Assembly (NCBI RefSeq): GCF_027568575.1
Contig: NZ_JANUVP010000001.1
DNA length: 64,000 nt
DNA from: Caldifermentibacillus hisashii
GTDB taxonomy: Bacteria > Bacillota > Bacilli > Bacillales > Caldibacillaceae
Strand: one strand, 5' to 3'
Position 1 is the stretch's first letter. Each line of letters opens with the position of its first letter. The position numbers were made by a program, and so were the translations under genes. The notes beneath the pieces were generated by a model, which made no database searches, had not been told where the DNA came from, and was given only the letters and a program-made list of their open reading frames with translations. Positions 7,940 to 17,276 of the stretch are shown here, one piece after another.

Positions 7940-9772
7940 TTATTTATCATCATTAACTTCTTCAAAATCAGCATCGACAACATTATCATCTTTTCCCGAT
8001 GATTGATTTTCTTTATTTGTTTCGGCACCTTGTGTACCGGCTCCGGCTTGTTGATATAACTTCATTGAAATGTCTTGGATAATTTGTTGTAACGCATCTT
8101 TTTTCGCACGAATGTCATCTAAATTATTGCTTTCAATTGCTTTTTTCAATTCATCTTTTGCCTCTTGTGCTTTTTTCACATCACCGGCATCCACTTTTCC
8201 TTCTACTTCTTTTAGTGTTTTTTCAGTCGTGAAGACGAGTTGATCAGCTTCATTGCGAAGTTCTGCCTCTTCTTTCCGTTTCTTGTCTGCTTCCGCATTT
8301 CGTTCCGCTTCTTTAACCATCCGTTCAATTTCTTCATCAGAAAGCCCTGAATTCGATTGAATGGTAATCTTTTGTTGTTTTCCAGTACCTAAATCTTTTG
8401 CACTGACATTGACGATTCCATTCTTATCGATATCGAATGTAACTTCAATTTGTGGCACGCCACGTGGTGCAGGTGGAATATCAGTCAATTGGAAACGACC
8501 TAATGTCTTGTTATCGGCTGCCATTGGACGTTCACCTTGCAACACATGAATATCTACTGCCGTTTGATTGTCGGCAGCGGTTGAGAAAATTTGCGATTTT
8601 GATGTAGGAATCGTCGTATTCCGTTCGATTAATTTTGTAAACACGCCACCCATCGTTTCAATACCTAGCGAAAGTGGTGTAACGTCAAGTAATACGATAT
8701 CTTTTACGTCACCGGAAATAACACCGCCTTGGATAGCTGCTCCCATAGCAACCACTTCATCCGGGTTGACACCTTTATGCGGTTCTTTTCCTGTTTCCTT
8801 CCGAACTGCTTCTTGTACAGCAGGAATTCTTGTCGATCCACCGACTAAAATAACTTTATCAATATCGTTTGCTGATAAGCCGGCATCTTCCAAAGCTCTG
8901 CGAACCGGGCCCATTGTTCTTTCAACTAAATGCGCAGTCAATTCATCAAATTTTGCCCGGGTCAAAGTTACATCAAGATGGAGCGGACCACTTGGACCGG
9001 CTGTAATAAATGGTAATGAAATTTGTGTACTTGATACACCGGATAAATCCTTTTTCGCTTTTTCCGCGGCATCTTTTAATCTTTGTAATGCCATTTTATC
9101 TTGAGACAAATCAATTCCGTTTTCTTTTTTAAATTCATCAACTAGGTAATCGATAATGGCTTGGTCAAAGTCATCTCCACCAAGATGGTTATCTCCGGCA
9201 GTTGAAATAACTTCAAATACCCCGTCACCAAGTTCAAGAATGGACACGTCGAATGTACCGCCGCCTAAGTCGAATACAAGAATTTTTTCTTCATGATCAG
9301 TTTTATCCAAACCGTAAGCAAGTGCGGCCGCAGTCGGTTCGTTGATAATCCGTTCGACTTCCAATCCAGCAATCTTACCGGCGTCTTTTGTTGCCTGTCT
9401 TTGTGCATCATTAAAATAGGCAGGCACTGTAATGACAGCTTTTGTAACCGGTTCTCCCAAATAACTTTCCGCATATGATTTTAAATGCTGTAAAATGATG
9501 GCGGAAATCTCTTGAGGTGTATAATCTTTTCCTTCAATATTTACTTTATGATTTGTTCCCATATGCCGTTTAATCGAAATGACTGTGTTTGGGTTCGTAA
9601 TTGCCTGACGTTTGGCAATTTCCCCCACTTGCCGTTCCCCATTTTTAAAAGCAACGACCGATGGAGTTGTTCTTCCACCTTCAGGGTTTGGAATAACAAC
9701 AGGTTCCCCGCCTTCCAAAACAGCAACACAAGAGTTTGTTGTACCTAAGTCTATACCAATAATTTTACTCAT
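7940..9772 (-). CDS. dnaK: Chaperone DnaK (Hsp70)
   Basis: 610 aa. Actin-like ATPase domain with IIGIDLGTTNSCVAVLEGG at the N-terminus, VITVPAYFND, DLGGGTFDVSILE and VILVGGSTRIPAVQ. The substrate-binding beta domain and helical lid follow, with a short C-terminal tail ending VVDADFEEVNDDK. ATG 9772 follows GGAGGATGAAACT. It works with DnaJ and the nucleotide-exchange factor GrpE in the hrcA-grpE-dnaK-dnaJ operon. Confidence 0.98.
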   Translation of the reverse strand: MSKIIGIDLGTTNSCVAVLEGGEPVVIPNPEGGRTTPSVVAFKNGERQVGEIAKRQAITNPNTVISIKRHMGTNHKVNIEGKDYTPQEISAIILQHLKSYAESYLGEPVTKAVITVPAYFNDAQRQATKDAGKIAGLEVERIINEPTAAALAYGLDKTDHEEKILVFDLGGGTFDVSILELGDGVFEVISTAGDNHLGGDDFDQAIIDYLVDEFKKENGIDLSQDKMALQRLKDAAEKAKKDLSGVSSTQISLPFITAGPSGPLHLDVTLTRAKFDELTAHLVERTMGPVRRALEDAGLSANDIDKVILVGGSTRIPAVQEAVRKETGKEPHKGVNPDEVVAMGAAIQGGVISGDVKDIVLLDVTPLSLGIETMGGVFTKLIERNTTIPTSKSQIFSTAADNQTAVDIHVLQGERPMAADNKTLGRFQLTDIPPAPRGVPQIEVTFDIDKNGIVNVSAKDLGTGKQQKITIQSNSGLSDEEIERMVKEAERNAEADKKRKEEAELRNEADQLVFTTEKTLKEVEGKVDAGDVKKAQEAKDELKKAIESNNLDDIRAKKDALQQIIQDISMKLYQQAGAGTQGAETNKENQSSGKDDNVVDADFEEVNDDK

Positions 9773-9802
9773 AGTTTCATCCTCCATTCACTTGAATATG
9801 TA

Positions 9803-10468
9803 CTACTGATTCACTTTAACCATCGCCGGACGAATCACCCGGTCTTTCAATCGATATCCTTTTTGGAATTCTTCAAGAACAATATTCGATTTGACTTGTT
9901 CATCTGAACCTTGCATAACGGCATGATGTTCATGCGGATCAAATTCTTTCCCAACGGATTCAATTGGTTCGATTCCCTCTTTTTTAAATGCCTCAAGCAT
10001 TCCTTTATAAACCATTTCCATCCCTTGCAACAGTGCCTTTGCATCTTCACTTGTTACATTTGTTTGAAGGGCACGTTCAAAGTTATCAACAACAGTTAAT
10101 AATTCCGTTGCAAGTGGCTGGGAACGATATTTTTCGATGGCCTCGATTTCATTTCGTGTTCGCTTTCGATAATTATCAAAATCAGCTTGAACACGGATCA
10201 GTCGATTATCTTTTTCATCCAATTCTTTCTCTAACTGTTCAATCTTTGCTTTCAATTCGGCGGTTTCATCTGTCACTTCATCCTGGTGGTTTTCATCTGT
10301 TTGTTGTTCAGCTGATGTGTCCGTCTTATCTCCCTCAGCAAAGATTGGTTCGACTTGTTCATTTTGAAACTTTTTTTCTTCTTGCTGTTCATTCGAATTT
10401 GTTTTCACTTCTTTTTCTTCATCCACACTTCTTTCCTCCATCTTAACCTGTTTTTTATCCTCCGCCAC
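9803..10468 (-). CDS. grpE: Nucleotide exchange factor GrpE
   Basis: 221 aa. The N-terminal third is a low-complexity Glu/Lys/Gln-rich tail. A long coiled coil (AELKAKIEQLEKELDEKDNR onward) and a beta-domain with FDPHEHHAVMQ and GYRLKDRVIRPAMVKV follow. It releases ADP from DnaK. I chose GTG 10468 because AGGAGG lies 8 nt upstream; a GTG 9 nt earlier would lie within that site, and an ATG at codon 10 of this frame is another possibility. Confidence 0.95.
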   Translation of the reverse strand: MAEDKKQVKMEERSVDEEKEVKTNSNEQQEEKKFQNEQVEPIFAEGDKTDTSAEQQTDENHQDEVTDETAELKAKIEQLEKELDEKDNRLIRVQADFDNYRKRTRNEIEAIEKYRSQPLATELLTVVDNFERALQTNVTSEDAKALLQGMEMVYKGMLEAFKKEGIEPIESVGKEFDPHEHHAVMQGSDEQVKSNIVLEEFQKGYRLKDRVIRPAMVKVNQ

Positions 10469-10590
10469 TACATCCACCTCCTGGTAAACTTGCTTCTAAA
10501 AATATACAAACAATTATATCCGCACGTACCGGAAATGGAAACGTGCGGAGAAGAATTGATTCCATTTTCTTTTAGCCAAAATTTGAACCA

Positions 10591-11616
10591 TCAGAGATCA
10601 TATAGCTTTGTTAGTGTAACGGTCATATTTTTGCTCAGTAGATTTAACAGACTAATCACTTTGGAATAGTGCATCCGCTTAGGGCCTAATATGGCAATCG
10701 TCCCAACCTGTTCTTCACCAATACTATATGTGGCCGTAATTAAACTGCAATCATCCATCACCGGAATTTTATTTTCCGAACCAATTTTTACATGGATACC
10801 AAAAGGCGTTTGTTTTAAAATTTGATAAAAATCATTTTCCTCTTCCATTAAACTCATAATTCCTTGGATTTTCTCGATGTCTTGAAACTCCGGCTGCTTC
10901 AACATATTGGTTTTACCGCCGTAGTACAGTTTTTCATTCGATGGAACGGATAATACATCCAATAAAGATCTGAGCATTGCTTCATAATTATGGACATTTT
11001 CTTTAATTAAAGTGACAACTTCATTTATTAACTTTGATTGCAATTCAAGAATTGGCATTCCTACAAGTCGTTCATTCAATATATTTACGGTTTTTTCAAG
11101 GTCAGAAGAATTAACCGATTTGGGCAAAGAAAACAGTTTGTGTTCTAAATGCCCTTTATTTGTAACAATAACGGCAATGGCAGTCTCAGCGTTAAGCGGG
11201 ATAATTTGAAATCTGTTTAATTTATTATCCTCTACTGTTGGACCTAAGACGATCGCTGTATACTCCGTTAATTCCGATAAAACTTTCGCGGCATTTTGGA
11301 TAACTTTTTCCATTTCATAAATTTCCGTAAAAAGGTCATTAATCCTTTTAATCTCTTTATGACTTACCTTTTCAGGGGAAAGCAAATGATCGACATAAAA
11401 GCGATATCCTTTTTCGGAAGGGACCCGCCCGGAAGATGTATGGGTTTTTTCAATAAAACCTAATTCTTCCAAGTCTGCCATTTCATTACGAATGGTTGCC
11501 GAACTGAAAGAAATGCCTTTCTTTTTCGCTAAACTCCTTGACCCAACCGGATGTGCAGAACGAATAAAGTCATCAATTATGATTTGCAATATTAACAATT
11601 GACGCTCTGTTAACAT
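10591..11616 (-). CDS. hrcA: Heat-inducible transcription repressor HrcA
   Basis: 341 aa. N-terminal winged-helix domain (MLTERQLLILQIIIDDFI, then SFSSATIRNEMADLEELGFI) and C-terminal GAF-like region ending in the conserved IGPKRMHYSKV-type segment (AILGPKRMHYSKVISLLN). HrcA binds CIRCE, which lies 15 bp upstream of this start, so the gene represses its own operon. Its activity depends on GroEL in relatives. ATG 11616 follows AAAGGAG. Confidence 0.97.
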   Translation of the reverse strand: MLTERQLLILQIIIDDFIRSAHPVGSRSLAKKKGISFSSATIRNEMADLEELGFIEKTHTSSGRVPSEKGYRFYVDHLLSPEKVSHKEIKRINDLFTEIYEMEKVIQNAAKVLSELTEYTAIVLGPTVEDNKLNRFQIIPLNAETAIAVIVTNKGHLEHKLFSLPKSVNSSDLEKTVNILNERLVGMPILELQSKLINEVVTLIKENVHNYEAMLRSLLDVLSVPSNEKLYYGGKTNMLKQPEFQDIEKIQGIMSLMEEENDFYQILKQTPFGIHVKIGSENKIPVMDDCSLITATYSIGEEQVGTIAILGPKRMHYSKVISLLNLLSKNMTVTLTKLYDL

Positions 11617-11630
11617 TACGATCACTCCTT

Positions 11631-11657
11631 TTAGCACTCATCTAATGGGAGTGCTAA
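11631..11657. promoter_or_regulatory. CIRCE operator
   Basis: A perfect TTAGCACTC, 9-nt spacer, GAGTGCTAA inverted repeat between the hrcA start and its promoter. This is the HrcA binding site and is itself strong evidence for heat-shock control of the dnaK operon. Confidence 0.97.
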
Positions 11658-11659
11658 AT

Positions 11660-11696
11660 CTATATATAAATTAACAAATTATCGTAAATATGTCAA
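11660..11696 (-). promoter_or_regulatory. SigA promoter of the hrcA-dnaK operon
   Basis: Perfect TTGACA at 11696-11691 on the minus strand, followed by an A/T-rich segment with weak -10 candidates (TAATTT at 17 nt, TATATA further on). CIRCE would overlap the start of transcription. Confidence 0.6.
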
Positions 11697-11742
11697 TTCA
11701 TGAGCAGAGATTGACCGATTAGGTAAACTTTATTTACTTGGA

Positions 11743-12879
11743 TTAGTCTTTAATAAATTGTTGGAAGACTATATTCCCCAACATCCTTCCCCGATTTGTT
11801 AATTGGATCTCATCCTCATTGATCTGAAGCAACCCGTCTTGGATTAATTTTTCAATTTCCTCTCGATAATATTCCAGTACATCGATACTAAACTTTTGAT
11901 AAAACTTTTTTTGTGAAACTCCGGCCGTTTTTCTTAACCCCAAAAACATTTCTTCTTCCATTTGCTCTTTAACTGTCAATGAAATTTCTTCCCGGATTGG
12001 CAACCGTCCCTTTTCGATTGCTTTCAAGTAGTGATTAATAGGACCTATATTCGATCGCCTTTTCCCATTGATATAACTGTGGGCACCGGCTCCAAATCCG
12101 TAATAATGATCATTGTCCCAATAAACAAGATTATGTTTACTTTTAAAGCCTTTTTTTGCGTAATTGCTTATTTCGTATTGATGGTATCCATGGCTCTCCA
12201 TCTGTTCCATGATCATTTGATACATCGTTGCTTCCTCATCCTCGGAAGGAAGCGGCAATTTTCCCCTATTCATCAAATTATAAAAAATTGTTTTCGGTTC
12301 AACAATCAGGGAATAGGCAGAGCAATGCTCAATATCAAGCTTAAAAAATTCATTGAGAGCAAATTCCACGTCTTGAATCGTTTGATTTGGCAATGCATAC
12401 ATTAAATCAATGCTAATATTGGTAAAGCCCTGTTGTTTTGCTGATTCGATTGTTTTGTAGATATCTTCTACTTTATGGTTTCTGCCAATTGCCTTCAACA
12501 AGTTATTATTGAATGATTGAACACCTATACTTAAACGATTAACCCCGTAATTTTTTAAGATTTTCAGCTTTTCCACGGTCAAGTCTCCTGGGTTGGCCTC
12601 AATCGTAAATTCAATCTCTTTTTCAACATCAATGAAACAATTGATAGTTTGCATTAAATATTCCAATTGTTTTTCATTTAGCGCTGTCGGTGTCCCACCA
12701 CCAATAAACACAGTTTCCACATTTTCCGGAGGCAAATTTGCAAATGTTTTTTCCATTTCGGTTTTTAGTGCTTTTAAATAATCATCGACCGGCTGGCCCT
12801 TTAAAAAAACTTTATTAAAATCACAGTAATGGCAAATCTGCGTACAAAACGGAATGTGTATATATACTGCTTTCGGCAA
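11743..12879 (-). CDS. hemW: Radical SAM heme chaperone HemW
   Basis: 378 aa from TTG 12879, which has GGTGAT just upstream and gives the family length; ATG 12891 is an alternative. The cluster motif is CTQICHYCDF, i.e. CxxxCxxCxF, which marks HemW rather than the coproporphyrinogen dehydrogenase HemN (CxxxCxxCxC). FIGGGTPTAL and EANPGDLT follow. HemW inserts heme into respiratory proteins. It lies between lepA and hrcA as in B. subtilis. Confidence 0.93.
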   Translation of the reverse strand: MPKAVYIHIPFCTQICHYCDFNKVFLKGQPVDDYLKALKTEMEKTFANLPPENVETVFIGGGTPTALNEKQLEYLMQTINCFIDVEKEIEFTIEANPGDLTVEKLKILKNYGVNRLSIGVQSFNNNLLKAIGRNHKVEDIYKTIESAKQQGFTNISIDLMYALPNQTIQDVEFALNEFFKLDIEHCSAYSLIVEPKTIFYNLMNRGKLPLPSEDEEATMYQMIMEQMESHGYHQYEISNYAKKGFKSKHNLVYWDNDHYYGFGAGAHSYINGKRRSNIGPINHYLKAIEKGRLPIREEISLTVKEQMEEEMFLGLRKTAGVSQKKFYQKFSIDVLEYYREEIEKLIQDGLLQINEDEIQLTNRGRMLGNIVFQQFIKD

Positions 12880-12907
12880 AAAAATCACCATCTTTCTTAA
12901 GTACAAA

Positions 12908-12937
12908 GAGGTTAGTATGGATGTTCCACCTAACCTC
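12908..12937 (-). terminator. Weak hairpin between lepA and hemW
   Basis: GAGGTTAG/CTAACCTC arms with a 14-nt loop lie just past the lepA stop; only three T follow on the minus strand, so termination is probably partial. Confidence 0.35.
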
Positions 12938-12952
12938 TCCGGTTCCGTCAAA

Positions 12953-14776
12953 CTACTTATCGTCAATTTTCAAAACAGCCATAAATGCTTCTTGCGGGAT
13001 TTCTACCGATCCGACTTGTTTCATTCGTTTTTTTCCTTCTTTTTGTTTCTCAAGGAGTTTCCTTTTCCGGGAAATGTCCCCACCGTAACATTTGGCTAAA
13101 ACATTTTTTCTCATCGCTTTAATGGTCGAGCGGGCAATAATTTTTGTACCGATTGCTGCCTGGACCGGCACTTCAAATTGTTGACGCGGGATTAATTCTT
13201 TTAATTTCTCAACAATGACTCTGCCCCGGTCGTATGCAGAATCCCGGTGAACGATGAAACTAAGCGCATCAACCCGTTCGCCGTTCAATAAAATATCCAT
13301 TTTCACTAATTTCGAAGGTTTATATCCGATTAATTCATAATCAAAAGATGCATAACCTTTTGTGCTGGATTTTAATTGATCAAAGAAATCATAGACAATT
13401 TCGGATAATGGAATTTCATAAGTGATCGTCACACGTGTTTCGTCTAAATATTGCATATCAATGAATATTCCGCGTTTATTTTGGCACAGTTCCATAATCG
13501 CACCGACATAATCATTTGGGGCCATAATTGATGCCTTTACATACGGTTCTTCAATTCGTTCAATTTTTTGCGGGTCCGGCATATTGGACGGATTATCTAC
13601 TTGAATGGACGCCCCGTCGGTTAACTGGACATGATAGATAACACTTGGCGCTGTCGTAATCAGATCAATTTTGAATTCCCGTTCAATTCGCTCTTGAATA
13701 ATTTCCATATGTAAAAGACCGAGGAAACCGCAACGGAATCCGAATCCAAGTGCTTGGGACGTTTCCGGTTCAAATTGCAGGGCGGCATCATTCAATTGTA
13801 ATTTTTCCAACGCATCACGAAGATCATTATATTTTGCTGTATCAATCGGATACATACCACAGAACACCATCGGATTCATTTTTCGATAACCCGGCAACGG
13901 TTCTTTGGCAGGATTTACTGCACTTGTAATCGTATCCCCGACGCGTGTATCACCAACATGTTTAATCGAGGCGGTCAAATAACCGACATCGCCGACAGTT
14001 AATTCATCTCGTTTGACCGGTTTCGGCGAGTTGACCCCAAGCTCAGTCACTTCAAATTCTTTTCCAGTCGACATCATTTTGATTTTATCGCCGACCTTAA
14101 CCGAACCTTCGACAATTCGAATCAGGGCAATAACACCGCGGTACGGGTCATAGACGGAATCGAAAATCAGTGCTTGCAGCGGGGCATCCGGATCGCCAAT
14201 TGGTGCAGGGATTTTTTCGACAACTTGTTCTAGTATTTCTTCAATCCCGATTCCTGCTTTAGCCGAAGCTAACACTGCTTCACTGGCATCCAGTCCGATA
14301 ACATTTTCTATTTCTTGACGGACTCGCTCCGGTTCTGCACTTGGCAAATCTATTTTATTAATGACCGGAAGAATTTCCAGATCGTTATCTATCGCTAAAT
14401 ACACATTCGCCAATGTTTGAGCCTCGATTCCCTGTGCCGCATCGACAACAAGGACAGCTCCCTCACAAGCGGCTAAACTTCTCGATACTTCATATGTAAA
14501 ATCAACATGTCCCGGTGTATCAATCAGGTGAAAAATATATTCTTCCCCATCTTTCGCTTTATAAGTGAGTTCTACAGCGTTTAATTTAATTGTAATCCCA
14601 CGTTCCCGTTCCAAATCCATTGAATCCAGTAACTGGTCTTTCATTTCTCGCTCGGCAACCGTATTTGTTTTTTCTAAAATTCGATCAGCTAATGTCGATT
14701 TGCCGTGATCAATATGGGCAATAATCGAAAAATTACGGATGCGTTCCTGTCGTTTTAACTTTTCTTCTCGATTCAT
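12953..14776 (-). CDS. lepA: Elongation factor 4 (LepA), ribosome-associated GTPase
   Basis: 607 aa, full length. GTPase domain with AHIDHGKST (G1), RGITI (G2), DTPGHVDF (G3) and NKIDLPSA (G4), followed by EF-G-like domains II, III and V and the LepA-specific C-terminal domain (DALSFIVHRDSAYDRGR, KRKLLEKQKEGKKRMK). It binds stalled or assembling ribosomes. ATG 14776 follows GGAGTGAACGAAA. Order yqxA-lepA-hemW-hrcA is as in B. subtilis. Confidence 0.97.
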   Translation of the reverse strand: MNREEKLKRQERIRNFSIIAHIDHGKSTLADRILEKTNTVAEREMKDQLLDSMDLERERGITIKLNAVELTYKAKDGEEYIFHLIDTPGHVDFTYEVSRSLAACEGAVLVVDAAQGIEAQTLANVYLAIDNDLEILPVINKIDLPSAEPERVRQEIENVIGLDASEAVLASAKAGIGIEEILEQVVEKIPAPIGDPDAPLQALIFDSVYDPYRGVIALIRIVEGSVKVGDKIKMMSTGKEFEVTELGVNSPKPVKRDELTVGDVGYLTASIKHVGDTRVGDTITSAVNPAKEPLPGYRKMNPMVFCGMYPIDTAKYNDLRDALEKLQLNDAALQFEPETSQALGFGFRCGFLGLLHMEIIQERIEREFKIDLITTAPSVIYHVQLTDGASIQVDNPSNMPDPQKIERIEEPYVKASIMAPNDYVGAIMELCQNKRGIFIDMQYLDETRVTITYEIPLSEIVYDFFDQLKSSTKGYASFDYELIGYKPSKLVKMDILLNGERVDALSFIVHRDSAYDRGRVIVEKLKELIPRQQFEVPVQAAIGTKIIARSTIKAMRKNVLAKCYGGDISRKRKLLEKQKEGKKRMKQVGSVEIPQEAFMAVLKIDDK

Positions 14777-14888
14777 TTTCGTTCACTCCTGTAAACTGGA
14801 CAAAGTCACTAGCTTTGATTATATCAATACATTTTTCCATATTCAATGGAAACCAATTGATGATTTTAAAGAAAAGTGCCAATATCAA

Positions 14889-14930
14889 CCGGAGCTAGAC
14901 AATAAAACGAATCCATAGTTTTTCACTACC
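14889..14930. repeat. Dispersed intergenic repeat, copy A
   Basis: Begins ACCGGAGCTAGACAATAAAA and shares about 33 of 38 positions with a second copy at 63050-63092. The family (TTGTCTAGCTCCGG in reverse) resembles repeats common in Bacillaceae intergenic DNA. Confidence 0.5.
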
Positions 14931-14961
14931 TTTTTATCCTTTTTTCGGTTCATGGATAAGA

Positions 14962-15004
14962 AAAAACTGTTCAAAGAGCCGGGTTGCCTCTCTGAACAGT
15001 TTTT
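14962..15004 (-). terminator. Terminator after yqxA
   Basis: Arms with AAAAACTGTTCA and TGAACAGTTTTTT plus an inner GAGAGG/CTCTTT pairing; a T run follows on the minus strand. It lies directly after the yqxA stop, so lepA is likely transcribed from its own promoter. Confidence 0.8.
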
Positions 15005-15005
15005 A

Positions 15006-15326
15006 TTATGAAAACAATGAAGATATCATTTTTTGCAGAAAATCGGTAAATGTTTTTGCCATGTCTGTAAATAGATTATAGGTGTTTAACTCTTCCAACG
15101 CCTTTTTCTTTTCTTCCAGGTCATGACTTGTCACTTTCTCACCAAGGATGGTTGCTTCGTACTCTCCATAATCTTCTGCCTCTTGAACGGATATGACGGA
15201 GGAAAATGTGCCATCATCAAAGCCTTTCATCTCCTTTAGGCCGTGATTTGCCTCTTGAAAGCCGATAATGACTCCAATAAATAATATACTTATGAGAAGC
15301 ATTGTTTTTAAAAGAAAACGAAACAT
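15006..15326 (-). CDS. yqxA: YqxA-like membrane protein (DUF3679)
   Basis: 106 aa. One N-terminal membrane segment (about residues 5-24) and a charged outer domain ending in an amphipathic C-terminus; a GFQEANHGLKEMKGF stretch follows the membrane segment. I assign it to YqxA by position, between the gpr region and lepA, and by size and topology; the function is unknown. ATG 15326 follows GAGG at 8 nt. In B. subtilis spoIIP lies directly before it; here spoIIP is missing. Confidence 0.75.
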   Translation of the reverse strand: MFRFLLKTMLLISILFIGVIIGFQEANHGLKEMKGFDDGTFSSVISVQEAEDYGEYEATILGEKVTSHDLEEKKKALEELNTYNLFTDMAKTFTDFLQKMISSLFS

Positions 15327-15380
15327 ATCCATCACCTCGTTTTATCCTGTTTTAACCGAAACTTCCCACTAGACGATAAT

Positions 15381-15464
15381 TCAAAGTCCGGTAACAAAGC
15401 TTGTGAAAATAGTACTTGCAAAAAACACTGTTACTATAAAATATGCGATGTTAGTAGAAAACAT
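15381..15464 (-). CDS. Possible 27-aa hydrophobic peptide
   Basis: ATG 15464 is preceded by AGGTGG at 9 nt, and the frame encodes a single hydrophobic helix ending FTSFVTGL. It lies exactly where spoIIP is expected. It could be a small membrane peptide, the remnant of a lost gene, or chance; I recognise no family. Confidence 0.2.
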   Translation of the reverse strand: MFSTNIAYFIVTVFFASTIFTSFVTGL

Positions 15465-15483
15465 TACGAGATTCCACCTAGTT

Positions 15484-16587
15484 TTAATGTGTTGAAAAAT
15501 TCGCTCTGGTTTCATCCAAACTTGGATGTAATGCTTGATTGAGTCCGCCGGCAATCAAGTTTGCCATCCGTTCTATGAAAACATCAACTTCTTTCGGTGT
15601 AACCATCAAATTATGACCTGTCGGCGATAAAACCTCACGAATCAGTGACCGTTTTTCTTCCTCTTCCAATGTACCGATGATCCCTAGAAACGTTTTCCGT
15701 TCCTCTTCACCGGGTAAATCTTCATCCGTATATACTTTCCTCTCACCAAAAGTAAGTCCCGCCGGCGCTAAAGAACGGGATGGACGGTTACCTTCTTTCA
15801 TTTCCCGGCCAAAATGTTTGAGCAGGAAATCAATCGTGTCGCTCGTAATGGAAACGGCATCGACAACAGTTGGAATTCCGATGGCTATAACCGGGATCCC
15901 GAATGTTTCCTTACTTAATTCTTTCCGTTTGTTACCGACGCCGGACCCCGGATGAATACCGGTATCTGAAATTTGTATCGTCGTATTCACTCTTTCAATG
16001 GAGCGGGAAGCAAGCGCATCAATGACAATGATAAAATCAGGCTTTATTTTTTGAACAACACCAAAAATAATATCGCTTGTTTCAATCCCCGTAATTCCCA
16101 TTACACCCGGTGCAATGGCACTTACCGACCGGTATCCCTCTTGAACGGTTTCCGGTTGAAATTCAAACAAATGTCTTGTAACGACAATATTCTCACATAC
16201 AATTGGGCCCAATGCATCAGGGGTTACATTCCAATTTCCGAGACCGACGATTAAACAAGTTGCATCACTGCCAATCTGTTGATTTGCTAAAAAGTTTTTA
16301 AACTCCTTGACAAAAATATTTTTCGTCATCTGTTCATATTCACTATTGGCTTGTCTAATCGCCTGACTTTCAATCGTTAAATAATGCCCTGCTTTTTTTC
16401 CAATCGATTTACTTCCTTCATCGGTAATGGTAACTTCGGAAATTTTCACATCTTGTTCGGTTCTTTCTTTAATAATCACGCCCTTAAGATCTGAATCCAG
16501 TTGTTGCCCTTGTTGCTCGACAACCATCTCCTTTGCTTCAATAGCCAAATCCGTGCGCACTGAAAAATTCTCTATTTCTTGTTTCAT
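15484..16587 (-). CDS. gpr: Germination protease GPR
   Basis: 367 aa. Made in the forespore as a zymogen and degrades small acid-soluble proteins at germination. The propeptide reaches roughly residue 15 (cleavage region near NFSVRTDLA). The catalytic region shows LIVGLGNWNVTPDALGP and APGVMGITGIETSDI, whose Asp residues correspond to the acid-protease pair of peptidase family A25. ATG 16587 follows AAAGGAG. It is divergent from rpsT. I found no clear SigG promoter by eye. Confidence 0.96.
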   Translation of the reverse strand: MKQEIENFSVRTDLAIEAKEMVVEQQGQQLDSDLKGVIIKERTEQDVKISEVTITDEGSKSIGKKAGHYLTIESQAIRQANSEYEQMTKNIFVKEFKNFLANQQIGSDATCLIVGLGNWNVTPDALGPIVCENIVVTRHLFEFQPETVQEGYRSVSAIAPGVMGITGIETSDIIFGVVQKIKPDFIIVIDALASRSIERVNTTIQISDTGIHPGSGVGNKRKELSKETFGIPVIAIGIPTVVDAVSITSDTIDFLLKHFGREMKEGNRPSRSLAPAGLTFGERKVYTDEDLPGEEERKTFLGIIGTLEEEEKRSLIREVLSPTGHNLMVTPKEVDVFIERMANLIAGGLNQALHPSLDETRANFSTH

Positions 16588-16819
16588 TTCTTTATCTCCT
16601 TTCAATATCTTTCAAAAACAGATCACTATTATTAAGGGGAAGTTCAATTTGTGTAGGTTCTTTATCCTTACAGATTATTTGTGTAAAAAGGCAATCGTTA
16701 GCTTTTTTTCTCAATGAAGCAATACAAAAGCATAGGAAAAATTTATAGATAAATACTCTTCTTTCTATCATTTCCAAATAATTGGATTTCATTCGATATC
16801 AGCTTTCCTTTTTTCAGTA

Positions 16820-16848
16820 TTGCATTCACAGTCATCATTTGGTAAAAT
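16820..16848 (+). promoter_or_regulatory. SigA promoter of rpsT
   Basis: TTGCAT (16820-16825), a 17-nt spacer and TAAAAT (16843-16848), about 65 nt before the rpsT start. Confidence 0.65.
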
Positions 16849-16918
16849 AGCAGTTGTTCTTTATGATGTTCTATTAAAAAGTTATTTAACCGTCTAGCTT
16901 TATTGGGAGGTGAAAAAA

Positions 16919-17185
16919 TTGGCAAACATTAAATCTGCTATTAAACGAATTAAAACGAATAAGAAAAGTACTGCGATTAATACATCACAAAAATCTGCCA
17001 TGCGTACAGCAATTAAAAAAGTTGAAGTTGCTGTAACAAGCAATGATGCTGCAGCTGCCAAAGAAGCATTAACTAGTGCAATTCGTAAAATTGACAAAGC
17101 TGCTTCCAAAGGCTTAATTCATAAAAACGCAGCAAATCGTCATAAATCACGTTTAACGAAAAAAGTGAACTCATTAAACGCATAA
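16919..17185 (+). CDS. rpsT: 30S ribosomal protein bS20
   Basis: 88 aa, basic helical bundle protein, starting ANIKSAIKRIKTNKKS after the initiator and ending KSRLTKKVNSLNA. TTG 16919 is chosen because GGGAGGTG sits 6 nt upstream and the N-terminus then matches bS20; the GTG at 16910 lies in the ribosome-binding site. It binds the 5' domain of 16S rRNA. It is divergent from gpr and convergent with holA, as in B. subtilis. Confidence 0.97.
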   Translation: MANIKSAIKRIKTNKKSTAINTSQKSAMRTAIKKVEVAVTSNDAAAAKEALTSAIRKIDKAASKGLIHKNAANRHKSRLTKKVNSLNA

Positions 17186-17195
17186 TGGATTTTTG

Positions 17196-17228
17196 AAAAT
17201 TTGGTAACTCACACCAAATTTTCTTTTT
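17196..17228 (+). terminator. Terminator of rpsT
   Basis: AAAATTTGGT/ACCAAATTTT arms with a 7-nt loop followed by CTTTTT on the plus strand, starting 11 nt after the stop. Confidence 0.85.
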
Positions 17229-17240
17229 CTATATAAGCTT

Positions 17241-17269
17241 TGAGCCAGGCATTTTAACAGCCTGGCTCA
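17241..17269 (-). terminator. Hairpin after holA
   Basis: A 10-bp perfect stem (TGAGCCAGGC/GCCTGGCTCA) lies 7 nt past the holA stop. The T run on the minus strand is poor, so it may only slow polymerase or protect the RNA end. Confidence 0.5.
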
Positions 17270-17276
17270 CTTATTA

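Noticed and set aside
12880..12966. N-terminal extension of HemW overlapping lepA
   Set aside because: It crosses the intergenic hairpin and the lepA stop, lacks a good site and is not found in HemW proteins of usual length.
16592..16925. Small minus-strand frames in the gpr-rpsT gap
   Set aside because: They overlap the rpsT promoter and start, have no convincing ribosome-binding sites and resemble no known protein.
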